Below are positions 9,849 to 18,308 of a stretch of DNA of 64,000 nucleotides, in pieces. Position 1 is the stretch's first letter. Every line of letters begins with the position of its first letter. The stretch covers positions 1-64,000 of the forward strand of contig CANCPA010000004.1 in the NCBI GenBank assembly GCA_947379895.1, given 5' to 3'. Origin of the DNA: Chitinophagaceae bacterium. GTDB taxonomy: Bacteria > Bacteroidota > Bacteroidia > Chitinophagales > Chitinophagaceae. Under the pieces are notes generated by a model, which worked only from the letters and a program-made list of their open reading frames with translations, was not told where the DNA came from and did no database searches. The position numbers were made by a program, and so were the translations under genes.

Positions 9849-10151
9849 ATGTCAGACGAATTAATACCCGTAAATATTGCAATTGCCGATAGAAGCTATC
9901 GACTTAAAGTACAAGTTTCAGATGAAGCGGTTCTTCGCACAACTGTCAAGATGATTAATGAAAAGATAGTTGAATACAAGACCTTGTTTTCTGGAAAAGA
10001 TATGCAGGACTATATCAGTATGGTGCTTATTTGGTTGGCAACCGAACAGACAAGGTCGGCAGAACATATTGTAGAAATTCAAAGTGCTGTAGATAAATTG
10101 ACTATTTTGGAAAATCAGATAGAGAGAGCGTTAGGGAGTGATGAGATATGA
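9849..10151 (+). CDS. zapA: Cell division protein ZapA-like
   Basis: MSDELIPVNIAIADRSYRLKVQVSDEAVLRTTVKMINEKIVEYKTLFSGKDMQDYISMVLIWLATE. Confidence 0.8.
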   Translation: MSDELIPVNIAIADRSYRLKVQVSDEAVLRTTVKMINEKIVEYKTLFSGKDMQDYISMVLIWLATEQTRSAEHIVEIQSAVDKLTILENQIERALGSDEI

Positions 10152-10317
10152 GTTATGAGTTGCAAGATGCAGGTTGCAAGTTTCAGGTTGCAAGTTACAG
10201 GATACAGGTTGCTAGTACTTTAACCCTGAAACTAGTAACTTGCAACTAGTAATCTGAAACCAGTAACTAGTAACTTGAAACCACAAAATTTAACATTTTA
10301 CATTTAAAATAATAACA

Positions 10318-11520
10318 ATGCCAGGATATGAATTATTTGGGGAAGAAGAAAGAAAGCAGGTGAATGATGTGATGGAAACAGGTATCATCATGCGGTATGG
10401 TTTTGATGGACCTAGAAAAGGAATATTTAAATCTTTAGAACTCGAAAAGAAGATTACTGAAGTATTTGGTTGCAAATATGCACAACTGACTAGTAGTGGT
10501 ACCTCTGCCTTGACAACTGCTATGGTAGTATTAGGTATCGGTGCTGATGATGAGGTGATTATGCCAAGTTTTACCTTCGTAGCAAGTTTCGAGGCTATAC
10601 TAAGTGTAGGTGCAATACCTGTTTTGGTAGATGTGGATGACACCTTAACTTTAAATCCTACAGCAGTTAAGGCCGCTATTACATCTAAAACAAAATGTGT
10701 GATGCCCGTTCACATGTGTGGCAGCATGGCCGACTTAGATGCATTAAAGGCTATTTGTACTGAACATGATTTGATATTATTGGAAGATGCTTGTCAGAGT
10801 ATTGGAGCAACTTATAAAGGAAAAGCTGTAGGTACAATTGGTGATGCAGGAACATTTAGTTTCGACTTTGTAAAGACAATTACTTGTGGAGAAGGTGGTG
10901 TGGTGATGACAAATAGTGAAGATGTCTTTATCAAATCTGATGGCTATACGGATCATGGACACGACCACAAGGGCGTAGATAGAGGGGCTGACTTGCATCC
11001 TTTTATCGGCTATAATTATCGTATCAGCGAATTGCATGCAGCAGTAGGATTGGGGCAAATAAGTAAGTTGCCATTGATCTTATCAACACAAAAGAAGAAT
11101 AATCTTATCCTTAAAAGCTATTTTGAACAGATACCTGAAATTACTTTCCGAACAATACCTGAAGGCGGTGTAGATAGTTATTCGTTTATTAGTTGGTTTT
11201 TACCTTCAGAAACTGCTATGCGCAATGTAATTGCTGAGTTGAGGGAACAAGGGATAATAGCAGGAAACTTCTATTGGTTTGATAATAACTGGCATTATAT
11301 TAAAAAGTGGCATCACCTAAAGAATGTAGAGACGTTGAACAACCTAAGTGTCGCTCAAAAGTCATCATTAATTAAGTTACAAACACAAGACTTTAGTGCA
11401 AGCGATGCTATCATCAGCCGTTGCGTATCAACATTAATTTCTTTATCTTGGACAGATGAGCAGATTCATGATAAGGGAACGAAGTTGATTGCTGCAATTA
11501 AGAAGGCATTGGCAAAGTAG
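10318..11520 (+). CDS. DegT/DnrJ/EryC1/StrS family PLP-dependent aminotransferase
   Basis: ITEVFGCKYAQLTSSGTSALTTAMVVLGIGADDEVIMPSFTFVASFEAILSVGAIPVLVD... and EDACQSIGATYKGKAVGTIGDAGTFSFDFVKTITCGEGG. Confidence 0.9.
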   Translation: MPGYELFGEEERKQVNDVMETGIIMRYGFDGPRKGIFKSLELEKKITEVFGCKYAQLTSSGTSALTTAMVVLGIGADDEVIMPSFTFVASFEAILSVGAIPVLVDVDDTLTLNPTAVKAAITSKTKCVMPVHMCGSMADLDALKAICTEHDLILLEDACQSIGATYKGKAVGTIGDAGTFSFDFVKTITCGEGGVVMTNSEDVFIKSDGYTDHGHDHKGVDRGADLHPFIGYNYRISELHAAVGLGQISKLPLILSTQKKNNLILKSYFEQIPEITFRTIPEGGVDSYSFISWFLPSETAMRNVIAELREQGIIAGNFYWFDNNWHYIKKWHHLKNVETLNNLSVAQKSSLIKLQTQDFSASDAIISRCVSTLISLSWTDEQIHDKGTKLIAAIKKALAK

Positions 11521-11555
11521 GAGAGGAGAGGGCTGTTGTAATAAAACAATAAATA

Positions 11556-11617
11556 AAAAGGGAAATAGGTAAATAGGTAAATAGGTAATGATTTAACAAT
11601 GTCTATTTCCCTTTTTA
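11556..11617. terminator. Terminator-like hairpin with GTAAATAG tandem repeats in the loop
   Basis: aaaaagggaaatag (gtaaatag x2-3 in loop) ctatttcccttttt. Confidence 0.65.
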
Positions 11618-11640
11618 TATTGTGTATAATTGGCTAGTTA

Positions 11641-12066
11641 CTAACTAGTAATAGTAAGAATGTTTCCATTAATACTTGTTTTGTATTGAGTAAGAGACGA
11701 ACCTGCAGGTCCACTCACATAGGCACCTGTAGACGTAAATCTTGAGCTATGAGATGGACAAAAGAAATCATCCTTTGATGCTTCGTAATGAACAGGCAGT
11801 TGTTCATGAGGACAGGCTCTAGAAACAGCAAGGTATTTTCCGCCTGTTTGGGTTTGAGCAACTACAATTGCGCCATTGCTAATAACAATTGAACCGCCCG
11901 GAGTGGCAAGAGCAATGTTTTCTGAATGTGTTAAATCGATTGCGATATTAACGTTTGAGGGTGCTGAAGGGGTATCTCCATTTTTTTTACAACTACTCAT
12001 ACACCCAAATAGTACGATTCCCGCAGTGCCAAAACCAATCTGAGAAAGAAATTCTTTACGATCCAT
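11641..12066 (-). CDS. Rieske (2Fe-2S) domain lipoprotein
   Basis: Lipoprotein-like N-terminus (MDRKEFLSQIGFGTAGIVLFGCMSSC) and CPH...CPSH Rieske cluster ligands. Confidence 0.85.
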   Translation of the reverse strand: MDRKEFLSQIGFGTAGIVLFGCMSSCKKNGDTPSAPSNVNIAIDLTHSENIALATPGGSIVISNGAIVVAQTQTGGKYLAVSRACPHEQLPVHYEASKDDFFCPSHSSRFTSTGAYVSGPAGSSLTQYKTSINGNILTITS

Positions 12067-12275
12067 AATAAATTTGTTTTTAATTGTTTAATACCAACTT
12101 GCTGTTAAGATATTTGCAATTTGTAAATTGTTGCCTATTAAGTTGCCATTAAAATGTTAATCCTTTTTTTGTCGGAAACGTTTTCGAATTTAAATGTGCT
12201 AATGAACTGTTTGTTTTAATAAAGATTTCTTTTTTCGTTAAATGTTTCAAAAACAATCCTGCATCTTCGCTGCCT

Positions 12276-12977
12276 ATGGCACTAATTTTATGTATAGACA
12301 CTTCCATCAATATCGCAAGTATTTCTCTTGCAAACGATGGTTTTGTGATTGCCAAGGAAATAAATACTGATTCCAAAAGTCATGGTTCGTTTATTCAAAA
12401 TGCCATTGCTAAAGTTTTTGCAGATGCAGAGAAGAAGCTACAAGAAGTAGATGTTATTGCTGTTGTAAACGGCCCCGGAAGCTACACTGGATTAAGAGTG
12501 GGGCTTTCGACAGCAAAAGGATTGTGTTTCGCACTCAATAAGCCACTTGTTTTATTAAATACATTAGAATTACTTGCTCAAACAGTTATAAATCAATCAA
12601 AGTCTATTGAAACTGTCGGAGAGTTTGAAAATGTCCTATTTTGTCCTATGATTGATGCACGCAGAATGGAGGTGTTTTCTGCCATTTATGATGTTGATTT
12701 AAATGTAGTAATTCCTCCCGCAGCAGTGATATTAACTCCGAGCATGTTCGATCATTTATTAGATAAGTTTAAGATGGTGGTTATGGGAAATGGTCATCAA
12801 AAACTAAAGGAAATATTGACACATTCGAAAATATTATATATAGAAGAAACAAACATAATTAATACTATTCCTTTAATGGCAGAAAAATTTATTTGTGAAA
12901 ATAGAATGGCAGACCTAGCTTATTGTGAGCCATTTTATATAAAAGATGTATATTTTGCCGAAAAGAGCAAAATATAA
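12276..12977 (+). CDS. tsaB: tRNA threonylcarbamoyladenosine biosynthesis protein TsaB
   Basis: MALILCIDTSINIASISLANDG...VVNGPGSYTGLRVGLSTAKGLCFALNKPL. Confidence 0.95.
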   Translation: MALILCIDTSINIASISLANDGFVIAKEINTDSKSHGSFIQNAIAKVFADAEKKLQEVDVIAVVNGPGSYTGLRVGLSTAKGLCFALNKPLVLLNTLELLAQTVINQSKSIETVGEFENVLFCPMIDARRMEVFSAIYDVDLNVVIPPAAVILTPSMFDHLLDKFKMVVMGNGHQKLKEILTHSKILYIEETNIINTIPLMAEKFICENRMADLAYCEPFYIKDVYFAEKSKI

Positions 12978-13068
12978 TCATCAAAATAGAAATATTTGAA
13001 TGTTTTATTGCTTTAGTTTATATAAATAATATACTTTTATCAAAAGTATTTTTTAACCCCTTTTATTT

Positions 13069-13404
13069 ATGACACAATCACTTTCCTCACTTTCACTTTC
13101 AAACGGCGAAATAACCGTTAAAATTGATTTGATTCAAACAAAAAAGAGCGCAGCAATTCTTCGTGCCCTCAACCATAAGTTGAGGCAGCAAATGATTAAA
13201 TTGATTAATGACTCTAAAAAAATGACAGTTACAGAAATGTATGTCAAATTAAGAATCGAACAATCTGTAGCATCTCAGCATCTTGCAATTTTGCGTCGTG
13301 CTAATATTGTAACAACTAAGCGTGATGGCAAGTTTATTTTTTATTCTGTTAACTATTCTAGACTTGAAGAAGTAAATAAATTTGTAAAAGATTTGGTAGG
13401 ATAA
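13069..13404 (+). CDS. ArsR-family winged-helix transcriptional regulator
   Basis: ILRALNHKLRQQMIKLINDSKKMTVTEMYVKLRIEQSVASQHLAILRRANIVTTKRDGKFIFYSVN. Confidence 0.9.
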   Translation: MTQSLSSLSLSNGEITVKIDLIQTKKSAAILRALNHKLRQQMIKLINDSKKMTVTEMYVKLRIEQSVASQHLAILRRANIVTTKRDGKFIFYSVNYSRLEEVNKFVKDLVG

Positions 13405-13568
13405 AGCGTCATTATTTCTTTATAGAAATACTTTTGTCCATCTTAAATAATTCAACCTTGTTGACAAAGCATTTACTTTGGTCTTTAAGGTGAGGCAGTT
13501 TATTTTTCAATTATACTAATCAATTATTATCCTTTTGTGATTGCCTTTATTATTAGATAAATACTTTT

Positions 13569-14984
13569 ATGTTTGTAAAACAATTATTCACTGATTGTCT
13601 AAGTGAATTTTCCTATTATATTGAGAGTGATGGAGTTGCAGCCGTAATTGATCCGTTGAGAGATATTGATGAATATCTTGAAATTGCTAAGGAGCGAAAT
13701 GCGACTATAAAATATATTTTCGAAACACATTTTCATGCCGACTTTATTAGTGGCCATATTGAATTAGCAAATGCTACTAATGCTACGATAGTCTTTGGAC
13801 CTGAGTGCAAAGCCCGATTCAAAGTACTAATTGGTAATGACGAAGAAGTTTTTGAATTAGGAACAGTCAAAATTAAACTCTTACATACGCCGGGTCATAC
13901 ACTTGAAAGTAGTTCTTACTTATTGTTAGATGAGAAGGGAGAAGAAAAGGCGGTATTTACAGGTGATACACTCTTTGTTGGAGAAGTTGGACGCCCTGAT
14001 TTGGCACAACAATCTGACGTTTTGACGACTAATGACTTAGCGGCAATGCTATATGACAGCATTACCACTAAATTAACTACTCTACCCGACAATGTAATTG
14101 TATATCCTGGACACGGCAAGGGAAGTTCCTGTGGAAAGAATATTGGTGTAGAAAAGGAAACTACTATCGGAGAACAAAAAAGTACTAATTATGCCTTACT
14201 TACTCCGACCAAAGAAGATTTTATTAAGGCTGTCATTAATGATTTGCCGGTAACCCCAAAATATTTTCCTGTTAATGCAAAGATTAATAGAGACGGATAT
14301 GAAAGCTTAGAACTCATTTTGTCGAAAGGGCTTCAGCAAGTAACTATTGATGAGGTAAAGAGTAAAATAAAAGAATTAGAGGTAATTGTTCTAGATACAA
14401 GACCTGCCAATTTGTTTATTGATGGTTTCATTCCTACTTCGGTCTTTGTTGGGCTTGAAGGAAGATTTGCAGAATGGGCTGCGAATGTACTTCCTCCTGA
14501 TCTTCCTATTATTATTGTAACTGAGGAAGCAAAAGAGAAAGAAGTAATCACTCGACTAGCAAGGGTTGGAATTGATAAAGTAGTAGGGGTTGTGCAAGGA
14601 GGTTTTGATGCTTGGAGAGATGCTGGAGAAAAGATTGATTTAATAATTGATATTGACTCCGACGAATTGGCGATGGATATTCCTTTTGATGAAAACTTGG
14701 TTGTATTAGATGTAAGAACAGAATCAGAATTTGGAAGTGGTCATTTGAAACAATCTATGAATATCCCACTTGTTAATTTGACAGATCCCGGAACGATGGC
14801 AGATTTTGATGATAATCACAATATTTATGTTCATTGCGGAGGTGGATATAGAAGCGTAATTGCCTGTTCATTATTAAAAAGACAAGGCATTCATAATATT
14901 AGGAATGTCAATGGAGGTTGGAGTGCAATACTCTTGAATAAAGAAAGATTTACTATTGAAAAGGAAGAGGAAGTATTGAATTAG
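13569..14984 (+). CDS. MBL-fold metallo-hydrolase / rhodanese fusion (persulfide dioxygenase-like)
   Basis: MBL motif ETHFHADFISGH, HTPGHTLES, GDTLFVGEVGRPD; C-terminal rhodanese with CGGGYRS active-site loop. Confidence 0.92.
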   Translation: MFVKQLFTDCLSEFSYYIESDGVAAVIDPLRDIDEYLEIAKERNATIKYIFETHFHADFISGHIELANATNATIVFGPECKARFKVLIGNDEEVFELGTVKIKLLHTPGHTLESSSYLLLDEKGEEKAVFTGDTLFVGEVGRPDLAQQSDVLTTNDLAAMLYDSITTKLTTLPDNVIVYPGHGKGSSCGKNIGVEKETTIGEQKSTNYALLTPTKEDFIKAVINDLPVTPKYFPVNAKINRDGYESLELILSKGLQQVTIDEVKSKIKELEVIVLDTRPANLFIDGFIPTSVFVGLEGRFAEWAANVLPPDLPIIIVTEEAKEKEVITRLARVGIDKVVGVVQGGFDAWRDAGEKIDLIIDIDSDELAMDIPFDENLVVLDVRTESEFGSGHLKQSMNIPLVNLTDPGTMADFDDNHNIYVHCGGGYRSVIACSLLKRQGIHNIRNVNGGWSAILLNKERFTIEKEEEVLN

Positions 14985-15093
14985 AGATTGTAACGTAATG
15001 TTTAGGAATGATGTGAAAATTATTAGAACATGTCGACCTGTATTTTTTTTAATATACAGAAGTAAAGCGTATAACTTATTACGTACTACTTCT

Positions 15094-15600
15094 TTATTCC
15101 CTACTTCCTAATTCAATAACTTCACAGTTTTTAATAATATTTCCATCAATTTTAATTCGTACTAAAGTCCTGACAGCATGCCAACCATGTTTTCCTGCTG
15201 CACCTGGATTAATATGCAAACAATTCATAGTTTCATCAAACATGACTTTTAAGATATGTGAATGTCCACTTAAAAATAATTGTGGCTTGTGTTGTTTTAT
15301 CAAAGACTTGCTTGAAGCATTATATTTAGGTGGATAACCTCCGATATGAGTCATTAATACCTGAACATCCTCGCATTTAAATGAATGGATCAGTGGAAAT
15401 TCTTCTCGAATATTAGCCTCATCAATATTGCCATAAACCCCTTTTAACGGTTTAAAAGCCTTGAGTTTGTCGGCAACTTCCTTATTTCCAAAGTCACCGA
15501 TATGCCAAATTTCATCACATTGAGCAAAATGTTTAAAGATATTTTCGTCTAAATAACTGTGAGTGTCCGAAAGAATTCCAATTTGAGTCATTAAATTCAA
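15094..15600 (-). CDS. YfcE/MJ0936-type metallophosphoesterase
   Basis: IGILSDTHSYLDENI, HIGDFGNKE, GNID, LSGHSH...INPGAAG motifs. Confidence 0.92.
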   Translation of the reverse strand: MNLMTQIGILSDTHSYLDENIFKHFAQCDEIWHIGDFGNKEVADKLKAFKPLKGVYGNIDEANIREEFPLIHSFKCEDVQVLMTHIGGYPPKYNASSKSLIKQHKPQLFLSGHSHILKVMFDETMNCLHINPGAAGKHGWHAVRTLVRIKIDGNIIKNCEVIELGSRE

Positions 15601-15896
15601 TTATTAGATTGAAAATTATTTTGGTCAAATATAACTAGTCTCTGATTATCTATACTCAGTCGCTCATAGCCCTTTAAAGAATCATTGATTTTTAATTTTT
15701 GAAATCGAGTACTTCTTTAATTGTTTGGTAATTGTTATAGTTCTTTATTCATTCATTGGCAAAAGCATTTTAAACTAGATCTAGAAATAAGATATTTAAC
15801 TCATTTGTTTAGGTAAAACTGCTCATTTGTGAAAATTATATAAGGGTTTTTTGTCAAAGAAAATAATTTAATCATATATAGATAACTATTACCTTC

Positions 15897-16973
15897 ATGT
15901 CCGAAAAAATTAAGGATATGAGACATTTAAAAGTCTATACAAAACAAGATGTGCTTGCCCACACTTCTGTTCGTCGGTTTGAAACTAAATTAGGAGAACG
16001 AATTCAGGTTCTTCAGGATCCCAAAAAGATTGAAGAGTCTCTTCAAAATTCAAACGCGTTATATGTTTTAATAGGAATTACTGAGAATATAGGGTTAAAG
16101 GCAAATCTCGGAGAGGGAAATCCCACAGGAATATGGTCACCATTTTTGTGGTCAATGCTGAACACGCAAAGCAACGATTTTTTGGGAGGGGATGAAGTAT
16201 TATTATTAGGACACTTCGATTTTAATGATGTTTCTTACATAATTGAACAGTCGGCACAAACATTCGATGAGAAGGTGGATGCCTATCGACATGCAGTTAA
16301 TATAATTGATGATGAAGTAGAACAATTGATTCATATCATCACCCAAAACAAGAAACTTCCAATTGTAATAGGCGGTGGACAGAATAATTCATATCCATGC
16401 ATTAAGGGGGCCGCAAAAGGGTGGTTCAAGAGTGGAGTGATTCCTTTTGCACAGATTAATGCCATCAACGTAGATTCTTGTTCTGATTATAGGCCACTTG
16501 AAGGCAGGCATAATGGAAATGCGTTTCGCTATGCTGAAGAAGATGGTTATCTAGAAAAATATTGTGTTGTAGGCTTGCATGAAAGCAAGATTCAGCAGAA
16601 TGTTTGGCTAGATATGGTTAATAATCCTTTTATTGATTGTATTACTTTTGAAGATATCTTTTTACATGAAAAAAGAACATTTCTTGAAGCTATTGACCAT
16701 GCAACTGAATTCACTGTTGATACACTTTGTGGTATTGAATTAGATTTAGGCAGTATTGAAAATATAGTAACAAATAGCACTTCTCCTACAGGGATTTCTG
16801 TTAATCAAGCAAGGCAATATCTTTACTTTGCTGCCATTGATAGTCAACCCGCTTATTTGCATATCAGTGAGGGAGATGTTAATATGCCCGAGAATAAGAA
16901 TGAAAATGCAACCGCTGTTTTAGTTAGTTATTTAGTATCCGACTTTATTAAGGCATTACAGCAAGGTTATTAA
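15897..16973 (+). CDS. Formimidoylglutamase / arginase-family protein
   Basis: GGGQNNSYPCIKGAAKG..., NVDSCSDYRPLEGRHNGNAFRYA and C-terminal SEGDVNMPENKN...LVSYLVSDFI. Confidence 0.8.
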   Translation: MSEKIKDMRHLKVYTKQDVLAHTSVRRFETKLGERIQVLQDPKKIEESLQNSNALYVLIGITENIGLKANLGEGNPTGIWSPFLWSMLNTQSNDFLGGDEVLLLGHFDFNDVSYIIEQSAQTFDEKVDAYRHAVNIIDDEVEQLIHIITQNKKLPIVIGGGQNNSYPCIKGAAKGWFKSGVIPFAQINAINVDSCSDYRPLEGRHNGNAFRYAEEDGYLEKYCVVGLHESKIQQNVWLDMVNNPFIDCITFEDIFLHEKRTFLEAIDHATEFTVDTLCGIELDLGSIENIVTNSTSPTGISVNQARQYLYFAAIDSQPAYLHISEGDVNMPENKNENATAVLVSYLVSDFIKALQQGY

Positions 16974-16993
16974 TTTTATTTATTGGTATTAAT

Positions 16994-17040
16994 GAAGCAG
17001 CCATTAAGCAAATAGAATGCTTAGGGGCTGCTTTTATTTT
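16994..17040. terminator. Terminator-like hairpin
   Basis: aagcagcc-attaagcaaatagaatgctta-gg(g)gctgctt followed by T-rich tract. Confidence 0.7.
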
Positions 17041-17065
17041 GATTAAAAGTTTAATTGCAAATCAT

Positions 17066-17851
17066 TTACACTTCATTCGCTTTTCCCATTGCAGATAATT
17101 TCATTTTATGTGCAACTGCTTCTCCTAAATAATTAGTCATTAACTTTTCAATTAAATAGATTACGGGGGTTAATAAAACCGCCATAGAGAACTTGTAAAT
17201 ATAATTGACAATACAAATGGCTAAAACCAATTGCCAACTCCAACCTTTACCAATCTTAAAGGCAATAAATAATACTACAAAACTATCTACAAGTTGCGAA
17301 ACAACTGTTGAACCGGTTGAACGAAGCCAAACCCACTTATCTCCTGTTATCTTTTTAATTCGATGAAAAATATATACATCTACAAACTGACTAACTAAGA
17401 ATGCCATCAAACTGCCCACAATAATCCACATGCCCTGTCCGAAAATTCCGCTAAAAGCATCTTGCATATTTGGAATATCACTTTCTTTTCCACTCGTAAA
17501 CCAAAAATCTGCTCCAGGCACATGTATAGCAATATAAAACATCAAAAATGCATAAGATATCAAACCAACTGCAATATAACTGATTGCCCTAACTGCTTTA
17601 GGACCATAGAACTCATTTACAATGTCGGTAATAATAAACTCTAAGGGCCATAGTAAAACACCACAGGTAAGATTGAATGCCATACCACTTTGTCCGAAGA
17701 TGGTAAAATTTAAGGGATGTACTCCTATTAATTTTTCAAAGGAAAATATCTTGCCTCCAATGCATTCTGCAATCAGTGCATTTGCCACAAAGAAAGCGGT
17801 AATGAAAATAAAAAGCTTGGAAGACCTGTCTTTTAAAATGTTTGTTATCAT
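17066..17851 (-). CDS. Queuosine precursor transporter (YhhQ/DUF165 family)
   Basis: FIITDIVNEFYGPKAVRAISYIAVGLI...FLVSQFVDVYIFHRIKKITGDKWVWLRSTGSTVVSQLVDSFVV. Confidence 0.92.
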   Translation of the reverse strand: MITNILKDRSSKLFIFITAFFVANALIAECIGGKIFSFEKLIGVHPLNFTIFGQSGMAFNLTCGVLLWPLEFIITDIVNEFYGPKAVRAISYIAVGLISYAFLMFYIAIHVPGADFWFTSGKESDIPNMQDAFSGIFGQGMWIIVGSLMAFLVSQFVDVYIFHRIKKITGDKWVWLRSTGSTVVSQLVDSFVVLFIAFKIGKGWSWQLVLAICIVNYIYKFSMAVLLTPVIYLIEKLMTNYLGEAVAHKMKLSAMGKANEV

Positions 17852-17967
17852 ATTGTATAATATAATTGAAAAAATTAAATTTAAACTCCAAAACCATCAA
17901 GACATGAACAATGTTCACTTGATTAAATCATTTTTTTCTTTAGTGATAAAATTAGATGGTCTATTAA

Positions 17968-18252
17968 TTAGAATAGCAAAACCATTATTTGTACAGCAAA
18001 GAACAGGCTATTTGAAACTTTTAGCCAAAATGGAACCATTGCTTTCTCTTTCTTATACATCAAATAAAGCCATAAGCCATGAAGTAGAATATTCATAAAG
18101 AATGAAGCTCCCCACCCCAACAAAATAATAATTGAATTAATATCTTGATTCCCCAAAAAGTCCTTTGTGTGCCTGACTAGCCAACAATACAGGAACAAAA
18201 TATTGCAAATAAATGCAACTCTATTAATAAATAAATGTAAATGCGAACGCAT
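17968..18252 (-). CDS. Small hypothetical membrane protein
   Basis: 94 aa ORF with three hydrophobic segments; no family recognised. Confidence 0.5.
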   Translation of the reverse strand: MRSHLHLFINRVAFICNILFLYCWLVRHTKDFLGNQDINSIIILLGWGASFFMNILLHGLWLYLMYKKEKAMVPFWLKVSNSLFFAVQIMVLLF

Positions 18253-18308
18253 AAGTATAATTGAGATTGAAAAATAGCATTAATTTGCCGTCACTTAAAA
18301 CAATAATA

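Noticed and set aside
17622-18098. 158-aa plus-strand ORF
   Set aside because: Mostly antisense to the YhhQ-family transporter and the small membrane ORF; no recognisable domain.
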